The position numbers were made by a program, and so were the translations under genes. DNA of 64,000 nt, taken from Acidovorax sp. sic0104. GTDB taxonomy: Bacteria > Pseudomonadota > Gammaproteobacteria > Burkholderiales > Burkholderiaceae_C. Numbering within the stretch: the first letter of the stretch is position 1; each line of letters opens with the position of its first letter. The stretch is from NCBI RefSeq assembly GCF_019219095.1, contig NZ_JAHUWH010000004.1, positions 124,001 to 188,000 of the forward strand, read 5' to 3'. This document shows, piece by piece, positions 9,280 to 18,473 of the stretch. The notes under the pieces are model-generated. The model was not told where the DNA came from. It saw nothing but the letters and a program-made list of their open reading frames with translations, and did not search any database.

Positions 9280-10007
9280 GGTACGGCCCCCGCAGCGGGG
9301 GCGTGGAGAGGCATCTGGCGCGCAGGGCGCCGTGCAAGGCGATGCTCCAGCCAGACCGCGAAGCGCGTCAGGCCGAAACACAGCACGAAATACGTGAACC
9401 CCAGCACCAGGTAGACCTGCGTGGGCAGTGTGAACACGAGCGTGTTGATCTGCGTGGCGATGAAAGACACCTCGGCCAGGCCGATGATGTAGCCCAGCGA
9501 CGTGGCCTTGATGGTGGAGACGAACTGGTTGACCAGCGACGGCAGCATGTTGCGCAGTGCCTGTGGCAGCACCACCAGGCGCATGGACGCCAGGTACGGC
9601 AGGCCCAGCGAGCGCGCGCATTCCATCTGCCCCCGGGGCAGGCCGCGGATACCGGCGCGCACGATCTCTGCCAGGTAGGCAGCGTCGAACACCACCAGCG
9701 CGATCAGCATGGTGGTGAACTGGCCGGTCTTGTGCCCGGTGATGCTGGGCAGGAAGAAGTAGGCCCAGAAGATCACCATCAACAGCGGCGTGCCGCGCAC
9801 CACGAACACCAGCGCACTCACGGGCCAGCGCAGCCAGGCCCAGGGGCTGACCCGGGCCAGGCCGAGCAGCAGCCCCGCAGGGATGGCCAGCAGCAGGGCG
9901 GACGACGCCAGGAGCAGCGTCAGCGCCAGGCCGCCCAGCGGCCCATTGGGATACTGGCCGATGAGGAAAAAGAGCCAGTAGGCATCGAGCATCTCGAGAA
10001 AACTCAT
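9276..10007 (-). CDS. Polar amino acid ABC transporter permease
   Basis: A 243-residue inner-membrane permease of the HisM/GlnP family. The EAA-like loop (RAGIRGLPRGQMECARSLG) and VLPQALRNMLPSLVNQ are the family hallmarks. It forms a heterodimeric channel with the permease just upstream, from which it is separated by 16 bp. Confidence 0.92.
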   Translation of the reverse strand: MSFLEMLDAYWLFFLIGQYPNGPLGGLALTLLLASSALLLAIPAGLLLGLARVSPWAWLRWPVSALVFVVRGTPLLMVIFWAYFFLPSITGHKTGQFTTMLIALVVFDAAYLAEIVRAGIRGLPRGQMECARSLGLPYLASMRLVVLPQALRNMLPSLVNQFVSTIKATSLGYIIGLAEVSFIATQINTLVFTLPTQVYLVLGFTYFVLCFGLTRFAVWLEHRLARRPARQMPLHAPAAGAVP

Positions 10008-10023
10008 GGTGGCGTGCCTCCTG

Positions 10024-10719
10024 TCATGCCGAGCGTGGCGGGTACCGGTGCTGGTACCAGGCCGCCAGGGCGGTGATGGCCAGCGAGATGCCGAGGTAGC
10101 TGACCGTGGCGAAGGTGAACGCCTCGAAGCTCTTGAAGGTCGCGCTCTCGACCTTGGCGGCCTGGTACATGAGCTCGGCCGTGCCGATCACGGTGGCGAT
10201 GCTGGTGTCCTTCCACAGGTTGAGGGTTTGCGACACCAGCGGCGGCACGCTGGTGCGCACGGCCTGCGGCAGCACCACGAGCCGCATGGCGGGCACGAAC
10301 CCCAGGCCCAGGGCACGTGCGGCTTCCAGCTGCACCGTGGGCACGGACCGGATGCCGCTGCGGATGTCCTCGGCCATGAAGGCCCCGGCATACAGGCTGA
10401 GCGACACCACGGCCGCGACGGCCTCGATGTTGTGCTGGTAGAGCCATTCCCTGGCCGACTCCGGAAGGAGTTCGGGCGCACCGAAGTACCAGAACAGCAT
10501 GTGCGCGAGCAGCGGGATGTTGCGCTGCGACTCCACGAACAGGAAGCCGGTCCAGCGCAAGGGTGCCAGCGGCGCAAGGCGCAGCACGGCCACCAGCAGG
10601 CCCAGCAGCAACGCCAGTGGCAGCGTGACGGCCAACAGAGTCAGCGACAGGCGCAGGCCTGCCCAGAGCATGGCGTGGTAGGGGCCTGCCAGCAGCAGCG
10701 AAAAATCGAAAGTGGGCAT
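10024..10719 (-). CDS. Polar amino acid ABC transporter permease
   Basis: A 231-residue membrane permease paralogous to its downstream neighbour. It has several hydrophobic helices and the signature VLPQAVRTSVPPLVSQ after a GIRSVPTVQLEAARALG loop. GltJ/GltK-type glutamate/aspartate importers have this four-gene layout, but the substrate is not proven. Confidence 0.92.
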   Translation of the reverse strand: MPTFDFSLLLAGPYHAMLWAGLRLSLTLLAVTLPLALLLGLLVAVLRLAPLAPLRWTGFLFVESQRNIPLLAHMLFWYFGAPELLPESAREWLYQHNIEAVAAVVSLSLYAGAFMAEDIRSGIRSVPTVQLEAARALGLGFVPAMRLVVLPQAVRTSVPPLVSQTLNLWKDTSIATVIGTAELMYQAAKVESATFKSFEAFTFATVSYLGISLAITALAAWYQHRYPPRSA

Positions 10720-10735
10720 ACGGGAAAGAAGCGGC

Positions 10736-10763
10736 GGCCTGCCTCTTGGAACCGAGGCAGGCC
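10736..10763 (-). terminator. Stem-loop between receptor and permease genes
   Basis: Perfect 10-bp arms (GGCCTGCCTC / GAGGCAGGCC) flank an 8-nt loop in the 113-bp gap after the receptor gene. No long T-run follows on the minus strand, so this may be a partial terminator or mRNA-stabilising hairpin that keeps the binding protein more abundant than the permeases, a common layout in ABC operons. Confidence 0.6.
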
Positions 10764-10832
10764 GTCTTCGGGGGCTTCAGCAACCGGTGCTCCGGGAACC
10801 GCTGTCAGAGATCAGTGACCGGAGCGAGGCGT

Positions 10833-11672
10833 TCAGCCGTCCACCTTGTCCGATTCAAAGCGGAACGTGCGCTTGGCGAACTTGAGCTTGCTCTGGGCGC
10901 CCCACCACTTTTCGTACAGCTTCTCGGCGTCTCCCGAGGCTTCGAGGCCGCGCAGCGTGTCGTCGATGGCCTTCTTCAGCGCGGTTTCACCCTTGCGGAT
11001 GCCCAGGGCCAGCGGCTCGACGTTCAGGTTCTGAGGGAGGATCAGGTAGTCGCCACCCTTGGCGCCCAGCTTGGCCACGTCGTTGTACAGCGACGACTCG
11101 TCGTTGACGTAGGCAATGCCCTTGCCCTGCTGCAGCGCCTGGAAAGCCTGCTGCGTGTTCTCGAAGGTCACGACCTCGGCGGTCGGCACGGCGCGCAGCA
11201 GGTTGGGCTCCTGCGTGCCGCCCTTCACAGTCAACACCTTCTTGCCGGCCAGATCGGACACGTTCTGGATGCCGCTGCTCTTCTTGACCAGCACCTTGGA
11301 GCCGGTGACGAAATGGGTCAGGCCGAAGTCGATCTGCGCCTCGCGCTCCTTGTTGTGCGTGAGGGATGCGGCCAGCACGTCCACGTGGCCCTGCTGCAGC
11401 TCGGGGATGCGCGCGGCCACGGCCAGTTGCTTGAACACGGGCTTGACGCCCAGCTTCTTGGCCACGGCGGTGGCGATGTCGATCTCGTAGCCGATGAAGC
11501 CGCGGCTCTTGGGGTCGACGAAGCTGTTGGGTTCGTCGGTGCCCAGCACGCCGAAGACGATCTCACCCTTTTTCTTGATGTCGTCCAGCTGGTCGGCCTT
11601 GGCGGTAATGCCCACGAGCGCCAGCGCGGTGGCCGCAATGAGGCCGGTGAGGGATGAAAATTTCAGTCGCAT
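10833..11672 (-). CDS. Polar amino acid ABC transporter periplasmic binding protein
   Basis: A 279-residue receptor of the SBP_bac_3 family. It has a Sec signal peptide ending near ITAKA, then IGYEIDIATAVAKKLG, AASLTHNKEREAQIDF and VTVKGGTQEPNLLR-like segments typical of glutamate/aspartate or general amino acid receptors. I chose the ATG at 11672 because a signal peptide follows at once; longer readings add an unlikely leader. It is promoter-proximal in the importer operon. Confidence 0.9.
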   Translation of the reverse strand: MRLKFSSLTGLIAATALALVGITAKADQLDDIKKKGEIVFGVLGTDEPNSFVDPKSRGFIGYEIDIATAVAKKLGVKPVFKQLAVAARIPELQQGHVDVLAASLTHNKEREAQIDFGLTHFVTGSKVLVKKSSGIQNVSDLAGKKVLTVKGGTQEPNLLRAVPTAEVVTFENTQQAFQALQQGKGIAYVNDESSLYNDVAKLGAKGGDYLILPQNLNVEPLALGIRKGETALKKAIDDTLRGLEASGDAEKLYEKWWGAQSKLKFAKRTFRFESDKVDG

Positions 11673-12023
11673 GGTGATGAATGAAGGATGTCTGGTGGAT
11701 GGGGCGCTGGCCTGGTCAGGTTCCCTTGCATGCAGGCAAGCCGCAAAGCCAGCGAGAGCCGCGACGATAGGCGCGCGCCCCCACCCGACCAACGAAGGAA
11801 AGCGCATATCCAAATCAGTTCATTGAGCGGCATGAAGCGGTGCGGCTGCGATACCTTGTGAGCGTGTGCGCGGCTTGCCCGGCGGCGCACCCACGGCGCC
11901 GCGATTCCTTCGGATGTTTATTTCATAAACAAGCAACAAATCATTCGTTCCATGTAGAACGAAGCATCCCTACAGTCGGCAGCTCCCATGCACCCGCCCT
12001 GCGCCCCGAGCGCGAGAGCCTGA
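11673..12023. promoter_or_regulatory. Divergent intergenic region with two palindromes
   Basis: The 351 bp separate the amino acid receptor (leftward) from the TauD-type dioxygenase (rightward). GTTTAT-TTC-ATAAAC is a perfect 6-3-6 inverted repeat at 11916-11930. TTCGTTC-CATGTA-GAACGAA is a perfect 7-6-7 inverted repeat at 11944-11963. Both lie in the AT-rich part 60-110 bp before the dioxygenase start and are candidates for sulfur-responsive regulator sites (CysB/Cbl or another LysR protein). No coding potential is seen. Confidence 0.55.
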
Positions 12024-12911
12024 ATGACTGCCACTTCCATCCTTTCCGCTGCACCTGTCCAGAACTTCGAGATAAGGCCATTCGATGCGCCCGTGGGCGC
12101 TGAAGTCGTGGGCCTGGACATCTCGCAGCCCCTCAGCGACAGCGAGTTCGCGCGCATCCACCAGGCGCACCTGGACCACCACGTGCTGGTGTTCCGCGAC
12201 CAGCAGGTGTCGCCTGCAGCCCATGTGGATTTCAGCCGACGTTTCGGCCCGCTAGAGATCCACGTGCTGCACCAGTTCCAGTTGAAGGGGCACCCTGAGA
12301 TTCTCATCGTCTCCAACATCAAGGACAACGGCGAGCCCATCGGCTTGGGGGATGCCGGTGTGTACTGGCACTCCGACATCTCCTACAAGCCGCATCCCAG
12401 CCTGGGGTCCTTGCTGCACGCGCAGGAGCTGCCCAGCGAGGGCGGCGACACGCTGTTCGCCGACCAGCACCTGGCCTGGGAGGCGCTCAGCCCGGCGTTG
12501 CAGCAGCGCATCCTGCCGCTCAAGGCCGAGCACAGCTACCTCGCCAAGTACGAGGAACTGCGCGCCAAGAACCCCTGGCGTCCCAAGCTGTCGCAGGCGC
12601 AGATCGACCAGGTGTCGCCCGCTGTGCAGCCCGTGGTACGCACGCACCCGGAGACTGGCCGCAAGGCGCTGTTCGTGAGCGAGCACTTCACCACGCGCAT
12701 CGTTGGGCTGCCTCAGGCAGAGAGCGATGCTCTGTTGGCCGAGCTGTTCGCGCACAGCGTCAAGCCCGAGTTCATCTACCGCCACCAATGGCAGCCGCAC
12801 GACCTCGTCTTCTGGGACAACCGCTCGCTGATGCACCTGGCCGCCGGCACACCCGACCACCTGCGCCGCAAGCTCTATCGCACCACGATCCAGGGCGACG
12901 CGCCGTATTGA
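12024..12911 (+). CDS. TauD/TfdA-family alpha-ketoglutarate-dependent dioxygenase
   Basis: A 295-residue Fe(II)/2-oxoglutarate dioxygenase. The facial triad is visible: His116 and Asp118 in YWHSD, and His271 in SLMHLAAG. The 2-oxoglutarate arginine lies in the RRKLYRTTI region near 280. Family members release sulfite from taurine or alkylsulfonates, hydrolyse alkyl sulfates or hydroxylate 2,4-D. The ABC importer of the sulfonate type immediately downstream supports an organosulfur substrate. The gap to the next gene is 30 bp. Confidence 0.88.
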   Translation: MTATSILSAAPVQNFEIRPFDAPVGAEVVGLDISQPLSDSEFARIHQAHLDHHVLVFRDQQVSPAAHVDFSRRFGPLEIHVLHQFQLKGHPEILIVSNIKDNGEPIGLGDAGVYWHSDISYKPHPSLGSLLHAQELPSEGGDTLFADQHLAWEALSPALQQRILPLKAEHSYLAKYEELRAKNPWRPKLSQAQIDQVSPAVQPVVRTHPETGRKALFVSEHFTTRIVGLPQAESDALLAELFAHSVKPEFIYRHQWQPHDLVFWDNRSLMHLAAGTPDHLRRKLYRTTIQGDAPY

Positions 12912-12941
12912 CCACCATCCTCCACAAAGAAACACAGAGCC

Positions 12942-13952
12942 ATGAACAACTTCACGCGCAAAGCCGCCGCACTCGTCACCGGCCTGGGCCTTGCCTTCGG
13001 CACCCTCAGCGCCCACGCGGAAGGGCAGATCCGCATTGCCCAGCAGTTCGGCATCGTCTACCTGCTGCTCAATGTGGCGCAAGAGCAAAAGCTGATCGAA
13101 AAGCACGCCAAGGCCGCCGGTGTGGATGCCAAGGTGGAATGGGTGCAGCTCTCGGGCGGCTCCGCCGTCAACGACGCGCTGCTGTCGGGCAACATCGAGA
13201 TCGCTGGCGCCGGCGTGGGGCCACTGCTCACCATCTGGGACCGCACCAAGGGCCGGCAGGACGTGAAGGGTGTGGCGTCGCTGGGCAACTTTCCTTACTA
13301 CCTGGTCACCAACAACCCGAACGTGAAGACGATTGCGGACTTCACCGACAAGGACCGCATTGCGCTGCCGGCCGTGGGCGTGTCGGTGCAGTCGCGCGTG
13401 CTGCAGCTGGCATCGGCCAAGCTCTGGGGCGACAAGGAATTCAACAAGCTCGACAAGATCAGCGTGGCGGTGCCGCACCCCGACGCAGCCGCCGCCATCA
13501 TCAAGGGCGGCACCGAGATCACGGCGCACTTCGGCAACCCGCCGTTCCAGGAGCAGGAGCTGGCGGGCAACCCGCAGGCGCGCATCGTGCTCAAGTCCTA
13601 TGACGTGCTGGGTGGCCCGTCGTCGGCCACCGTGCTGTACGCCACCGACAAGTTCCGCACCGAGAACCCCAAGACCTACAAGGCCTTCATCGACGCGCTG
13701 AACGAGGCCTCGCAGTTCGTCACCGCCAACCCCGAGAAGGCGGCGGACATCTACCTCAAGGTGAGCAACGCCAAGACCGACCGCGACCTGCTGCTCAAAA
13801 TCATCAAGAACCCCGAAGTCCAGTTCAAGATCACGCCGCAGAACACCTACGCGCTTGCCGAGTTCATGCACCGCGTTGGCGCCATCAAGAACAAGCCTGC
13901 CTCTGCCAAGGACTATTTCTTTGCGGACGCCCACAACGCGGCGGGGAACTGA
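12942..13952 (+). CDS. Sulfonate-type ABC transporter periplasmic binding protein (SsuA/TauA family)
   Basis: A 336-residue NMT1-type receptor. The signal peptide ends near AHA at residue 26. IRIAQQFGIVYLLL starts the mature lobe, and the ALPAVGVSVQSR and GPSSATVLYATDKF segments are typical of aliphatic sulfonate/nitrate/taurine receptors. It is first of three importer genes, 2 bp before the ATPase. The ligand is probably a sulfonate or sulfate ester. Confidence 0.86.
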   Translation: MNNFTRKAAALVTGLGLAFGTLSAHAEGQIRIAQQFGIVYLLLNVAQEQKLIEKHAKAAGVDAKVEWVQLSGGSAVNDALLSGNIEIAGAGVGPLLTIWDRTKGRQDVKGVASLGNFPYYLVTNNPNVKTIADFTDKDRIALPAVGVSVQSRVLQLASAKLWGDKEFNKLDKISVAVPHPDAAAAIIKGGTEITAHFGNPPFQEQELAGNPQARIVLKSYDVLGGPSSATVLYATDKFRTENPKTYKAFIDALNEASQFVTANPEKAADIYLKVSNAKTDRDLLLKIIKNPEVQFKITPQNTYALAEFMHRVGAIKNKPASAKDYFFADAHNAAGN

Positions 13953-13954
13953 CC

Positions 13955-14848
13955 ATGCCCGTGCTGGCGCCTGACCTCGCGTTGCGGCAGGGCTTCCTGT
14001 CCGAAGCTGCCGTGGATGCTCCGCACGCCGCGCCGGCGCCTGCCGCCGCAGCACAGGCGGCGCCTGGCGCGCTGCTGCAGGTCGATGGCGTCAGCCTGGA
14101 ATACCGCACCACCGAACGCGTGGTGCGCGCCACGCACCAGGTCAGCTTCGCTGTGCACGCGGCTGACCGCTTCGTGCTGCTGGGCCCCTCGGGCTGCGGC
14201 AAGTCCACGCTGCTCAAGGCGGTAGGAGGCTTCATGGCGCCCATCGAGGGAGAGATCCGGTTGGGTGGGCAGCGGGTGACCGCGCCCGGGCCCGACCGCA
14301 TCGTGGTGTTCCAGGAGTTCGACCAGTTGCCGCCCTGGAAGACCGTGAAGCAGAACGTAATGTTCCCGCTGCTCGCATCGCGCACGGTGGGCAAGAAAGA
14401 AGCCGCCGAGCGGGCCCTGCACTACCTGGCCAAGGTGGGGCTTGATAAGTTTGCCGATGTGCACCCGCACCAGCTGTCGGGCGGCATGAAGCAGCGCGTG
14501 GCCATTGCCCGGGCGCTGGCGATGCAGCCCCGCATCTTGCTGATGGACGAGCCCTTCGCCGCGCTGGATGCGCTCACGCGCCGCAAGATGCAGGAAGAGC
14601 TGCTCGCGCTGTGGGACGAGGTGCGTTTCACGCTGCTGTTCGTCACGCACTCCATCGAAGAGGCGTTGGTGGTCGGCAACCGCATCGCGCTGCTGTCGCC
14701 GCACCCCGGCCGCATGCGCGCCGAGATCAACAGCCACGACTTTCACCTGGGGAGCCTGGGCGGTGCCGATTTTCAAGCCACGGCGCAGCGCATTCACCAC
14801 CTGCTGTTCGAAGAAGAAACAACCCAAGAAGGGCACGCGCAGCCATGA
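13955..14848 (+). CDS. Sulfonate-type ABC transporter ATP-binding protein (SsuB/TauB family)
   Basis: A 297-residue ATPase. An Ala-rich leader of about 35 residues precedes the domain. Walker A GPSGCGKST, signature LSGGMKQRV, Walker B LMDEPFAALDAL and the switch THSIEEA are all intact, and the -PFAALDALTR- form is diagnostic of the taurine/nitrate/sulfonate subfamily. The stop overlaps the permease start (ATGA). Confidence 0.92.
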   Translation: MPVLAPDLALRQGFLSEAAVDAPHAAPAPAAAAQAAPGALLQVDGVSLEYRTTERVVRATHQVSFAVHAADRFVLLGPSGCGKSTLLKAVGGFMAPIEGEIRLGGQRVTAPGPDRIVVFQEFDQLPPWKTVKQNVMFPLLASRTVGKKEAAERALHYLAKVGLDKFADVHPHQLSGGMKQRVAIARALAMQPRILLMDEPFAALDALTRRKMQEELLALWDEVRFTLLFVTHSIEEALVVGNRIALLSPHPGRMRAEINSHDFHLGSLGGADFQATAQRIHHLLFEEETTQEGHAQP

Positions 14849-15717
14849 GCCCAGTTTTGCACCCGCCCGTGCGGCCTGAATACGAGCGCACCCTTAAGCC
14901 GTTTCGTGACGTGCCGGTGGAGCGCGCGCTCCCCTTGTCAGACCGCATCTGGGGCCAGGAGTGGCTGCGCAAGGCGGTGATCCTGGCGGTGCTCGCCGCC
15001 GTGTGGGAGGTGGCAGCGCGCTGGCAAAACAACGACCTGCTGCTGCCCACGTTCAGCGCCACGATGAAGGCGCTGGCCGAAGGCCTTTTGAGCGGGGAGC
15101 TGATCGAGAAAGTGCGCCTGTCGCTGGTCGTGCTGGTACAGGGCTATGTGGCGGGGGTGGTGCTGGCCTTTGCGCTGACCACGCTGGCAGTGTCCACCCG
15201 GCTGGGCCGCGACCTGCTGAGCACGCTCACGTCCATGTTCAACCCGTTGCCCGCCATTGCGCTGCTGCCGCTGGCGCTGCTGTGGTTCGGCCTGGGGCGC
15301 GGCAGCCTGGTGTTTGTGTTGATCCATTCGGTGCTGTGGCCGCTGGCGCTCAATACCTACGCGGGCTTTCAGGGTGTGCCCGAGACCCTGCGCATGGCGG
15401 GCCGCAACTACGGGCTGCGGGGCATTCCGTATGTGCTGCAGATTCTCATACCCGCCGCGCTGCCGGCCATCCTGTCGGGCCTGAAGATCGGCTGGGCCTT
15501 TGCCTGGCGCACGCTGATCGCGGCCGAGCTGGTGTTCGGCGCATCGTCGGGCAAGGGGGGGCTGGGTTGGTACATCTTCCAGAACCGCAACGAGCTCTAC
15601 ACCGACCGCGTGTTCGCGGGGCTCGTCATGGTGGTGCTCATCGGGCTGCTGGTGGAGAGCCTGGGCTTTGCCACGCTGGAGCGGCTGACCGTGCGCAAGT
15701 GGGGGCAGCAGCGCTGA
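14845..15717 (+). CDS. Sulfonate-type ABC transporter permease (SsuC/TauC family)
   Basis: A 290-residue membrane protein with about six hydrophobic helices. The conserved EAA loop region (VPETLRMAGRNYGLRG, then ILIPAALPAILSGLKIG) and the end AGLVMVVLIGLLVESLGF match TauC/SsuC permeases. The start is fixed by ATGA overlap with the ATPase gene. Confidence 0.92.
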   Translation: MSPVLHPPVRPEYERTLKPFRDVPVERALPLSDRIWGQEWLRKAVILAVLAAVWEVAARWQNNDLLLPTFSATMKALAEGLLSGELIEKVRLSLVVLVQGYVAGVVLAFALTTLAVSTRLGRDLLSTLTSMFNPLPAIALLPLALLWFGLGRGSLVFVLIHSVLWPLALNTYAGFQGVPETLRMAGRNYGLRGIPYVLQILIPAALPAILSGLKIGWAFAWRTLIAAELVFGASSGKGGLGWYIFQNRNELYTDRVFAGLVMVVLIGLLVESLGFATLERLTVRKWGQQR

Positions 15718-15786
15718 GCACGCCTGCAGCGCAATCTGTGCCTCCGGTGGGGCGTGCGTCCCCTTCATCCATTCTCGACAGGCGCA

Positions 15787-17145
15787 ATGCCTTCTTCCAT
15801 GCCAACACCTTCTCCCACCATGCACCTGGGCGCCTTCTTCTTTGGCGTGGGCCACCACCTGGCCGCCTGGCGCCACCCGGACGTGAACCCCGGCGCGTCC
15901 AGCTCCATCGCGCAACTGCGTGAATGGGCGCAGATTGCCGAAGCTGCCAAGTTCGACGCCATCTTCTTTGCCGACAACGTGGGCCTGCCCGGCCCGCCCG
16001 ATGCGGTGGTGGCCAAGAACGCGCTGTGGTACCCGATGGAGCCGCTGCTGGCCCTGTCGGCGCTGTCGCAGGCCACGGAGCGCATCGGCCTGGTCGCCAC
16101 CGTGTCCACCACTTACCTGCCGCCCTACCACCTGGCGCGCAAGTACGCCACGCTCGACCAGATCAGCGGCGGGCGCGCGGGCTGGAACCTGGTCACCTCG
16201 GGCAGCGACTTCGAGGCGCGCAGCTTTGGCCTCGACAAGCAGCTGGACCATGCGCACCGGTACGCCCGTGCGCACGAGTACGTGCAGATCGTCAAAGGCC
16301 TGTGGGACACCTGGGAGGACGATGCCTTCATCCACGACAAGGCGGCCAACCGGTTCTTCGACCCCGAGCGCCTGCACCGCGTGGCGTTCGACGGCGAGCA
16401 CTTCAAGGTGCATGGCGGCCTGCAGACGCCCCGCTCGCCGCAGGGCTACCCGGTGCTGGTGCAGGCCGGCTCGTCCAGCGACGGGCAGGACCTGGCTGCG
16501 TCCGCCGCCGAGGTGGTCTTTACCGCGCAGCAGACGCCCGAGGCTGCGCGCGCGTTCTACCAGTCGCTCAAGGGCCGTCTGCCAGCGCATGGCCGCAGCC
16601 CGGACCAGCTCAAGATCCTGCCCGGCATCTCGCCCTTCGTGGGGCGCACGCAGCAGGAGGCCCAGGACAAGTTCGACCAGCTGCAGGGCCTGATCGACCC
16701 GGTGCTGGGCGTGGGGCTGCTCTCCACCTTCCTGGGCAACGCAGACCTGTCCGCCTATCCGGTCGACGGCCCGTTTCCGCAAGACCTGCCGGTCACCCAG
16801 GGCTGGCAGAGCCGCCAAGAACTGTTCGCCCAGATGGCGCGCGACGAGGGGCTGAGCATTCGCCAGCTGTACGAAAAAGTAGCGGGCGCACGGGGTCACT
16901 GGACGCTGGTAGGAACACCCGAGACCATCGCCGACCAACTGGAACACTGGTTCATCACCGGCGCGGCCGACGGCTTCAACGTGCTGGCGCCCACGCTGCC
17001 GCATGGCCTCAAGGATTTTGCCGAGCTGGTGGTGCCCGTGCTGCAGCGGCGCGGCTTGTTCCGCAAGGACTATGCGGGCACGACCTTGCGCGAGCACCTG
17101 GGCCTGGCGCGGCCCGCGCACCCGGTGCGGCGGGGCACGGCATGA
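15787..17145 (+). CDS. LLM-class flavin-dependent monooxygenase (NtaA/SnaA/DszA/SfnG-like)
   Basis: About 452 residues. MHLGAFFFGVGHHLAAWRHP, GGRAGWNLVTS and VLVQAGSS are hallmarks of the NtaA/SnaA/DszA subgroup of luciferase-like monooxygenases, which use FMNH2 and O2 to break C-N or C-S bonds. In a sulfonate operon a desulfurising role is likely. No flavin reductase gene lies beside it, so reduced FMN must come from elsewhere. The start is uncertain: ATG codons at 15787, 15799 and 15820 and a GTG at 15754 are all in frame. It overlaps the next gene by ATGA. Confidence 0.86.
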   Translation: MPSSMPTPSPTMHLGAFFFGVGHHLAAWRHPDVNPGASSSIAQLREWAQIAEAAKFDAIFFADNVGLPGPPDAVVAKNALWYPMEPLLALSALSQATERIGLVATVSTTYLPPYHLARKYATLDQISGGRAGWNLVTSGSDFEARSFGLDKQLDHAHRYARAHEYVQIVKGLWDTWEDDAFIHDKAANRFFDPERLHRVAFDGEHFKVHGGLQTPRSPQGYPVLVQAGSSSDGQDLAASAAEVVFTAQQTPEAARAFYQSLKGRLPAHGRSPDQLKILPGISPFVGRTQQEAQDKFDQLQGLIDPVLGVGLLSTFLGNADLSAYPVDGPFPQDLPVTQGWQSRQELFAQMARDEGLSIRQLYEKVAGARGHWTLVGTPETIADQLEHWFITGAADGFNVLAPTLPHGLKDFAELVVPVLQRRGLFRKDYAGTTLREHLGLARPAHPVRRGTA

Positions 17146-18371
17146 GTTCTCCCGGCCAAGATATTCCCCACTATGACGCCATCGTGGTGGGTCTGGGGGC
17201 GGTGGGCTCCGCCACGCTGTACCAGCTGGCGCGGCGCGGGGCGCGCGTGCTGGGCGTGGACCAGTTCGCTCCCCCGCACAGCCTGGGCTCGTCGCACGGG
17301 CAGACCCGCATCACCCGGCTGGCCGTGGGCGAGGGCGAGCAGTACGTTCCCCTGGTGCGGCGCTCGCACGAGATCTGGGCGGAGCTGGAGGCCGCCACCG
17401 GCCAATCCATCTACACCCGCACCCATGGCCTGGTGCTGGGCCCGCGCGACGGCGCGGCCCCCCGCGCGGGCAAGCCCGATGATTTCGTGCGCCAGACCAT
17501 CGAGATTGCACAGCGCCACGGCATTGCGCACGATGTGCTGGACACGGCCGACTTGCGGCGCCGCTACCCGCAGTTCAAGCTGCGCGGCGACGAGTTCGCT
17601 TACTGGGAGCGCGATGCAGGCTTCGTCCGCCCCGAGGTGGCCATCGGCGCGCAGTTGCAGGTGGCGCAGGCGCACGGCGCCGAGGTGCACACCCACGAGA
17701 CGGTGCTGTCCCTGGAGCCGCAGGGCGATGCAACGGTGGCCACCACCACGCGCGGCACCTACCGCGCGGACCAGGTGGTGCTGGCCGCGGGCGCATGGCT
17801 GCCGCAGCTGGTGCAGGCGGGCGGGGCGCTGCACAGCGCGCCGCTGGCCGGGCAGTTGGGCGTGTACCGCCAGGCGATGTTCTGGTTCGACGTCGGTGCC
17901 GATACCGATGCGTTCTCGCCCGCGCGGTTTCCGGTGTTCATCTGGGCGCTGGGGGATGAGGAAGGCCATGCGTTCTACGGCTTTCCGGCCGTGGGGCCCG
18001 GTGCCCCCGCTTTGAAGATCGCCACCGCCCAGTACCAGACCACCACCACGCCCCAGGCGGTGGACCGCACAGTCGCCCCTGGCGAGGTAGAGGAGATGCT
18101 GCGGCGCTACGTTCAGCCGCGGCTCCATGCGCCCGAGGCGAGGTTCTCGCAGGCCCATGCGTGCCTCTACACCGTCTCCCCCGACCACGGCTTCGTGATC
18201 GACCGCCTGCCGGGCTGGGCGGGGGTGCATGTGGCGTCGCCGTGCTCAGGGCACGGCTTCAAGCATTCGGCCGCCATTGGCGAGGTGCTGGCGCTGCGGG
18301 TGCTGGGGCTGCCGGAATGGGCGGACCTGTCGACCTTGTCGGCAGGGCGGTTTGCGCCGGCAGGCGCCTGA
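17142..18371 (+). CDS. SolA-type FAD-dependent amine oxidase (N-methyl-tryptophan/sarcosine oxidase-like)
   Basis: A 409-residue DAO-fold flavoenzyme. The dinucleotide motif GLGAVGSAT lies near residues 17-25, then GSSHGQTRITR. Cys341 in ACLYTVSPD occupies the place of the covalent-flavin cysteine of monomeric sarcosine oxidase, and SGHGFKHS closes the FAD site. It should oxidise a secondary or N-methyl amine to imine and H2O2. Its start overlaps the LLM monooxygenase stop, which suggests that the two handle one nitrogen- and sulfur-containing substrate in sequence. That pairing is inference. Confidence 0.85.
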   Translation: MSSPGQDIPHYDAIVVGLGAVGSATLYQLARRGARVLGVDQFAPPHSLGSSHGQTRITRLAVGEGEQYVPLVRRSHEIWAELEAATGQSIYTRTHGLVLGPRDGAAPRAGKPDDFVRQTIEIAQRHGIAHDVLDTADLRRRYPQFKLRGDEFAYWERDAGFVRPEVAIGAQLQVAQAHGAEVHTHETVLSLEPQGDATVATTTRGTYRADQVVLAAGAWLPQLVQAGGALHSAPLAGQLGVYRQAMFWFDVGADTDAFSPARFPVFIWALGDEEGHAFYGFPAVGPGAPALKIATAQYQTTTTPQAVDRTVAPGEVEEMLRRYVQPRLHAPEARFSQAHACLYTVSPDHGFVIDRLPGWAGVHVASPCSGHGFKHSAAIGEVLALRVLGLPEWADLSTLSAGRFAPAGA

Positions 18372-18473
18372 GCGTTACGCACACAGCGCGGCACGCTGCC
18401 GAGGACGATGGTTGCCTGCGGATCGCCTAAGGATGTTTAGGTAATTTTGAACGGAGTTTTTATTCGTTTGTGA

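Noticed and set aside
11840..12103. Possible small gene in the gap before the TauD-type gene
   Set aside because: No ribosome site, poor composition, and it runs into the dioxygenase coding region.
12252..14054. A 600-residue antisense frame
   Set aside because: It is opposite the dioxygenase and the sulfonate receptor, both of which have intact signatures.
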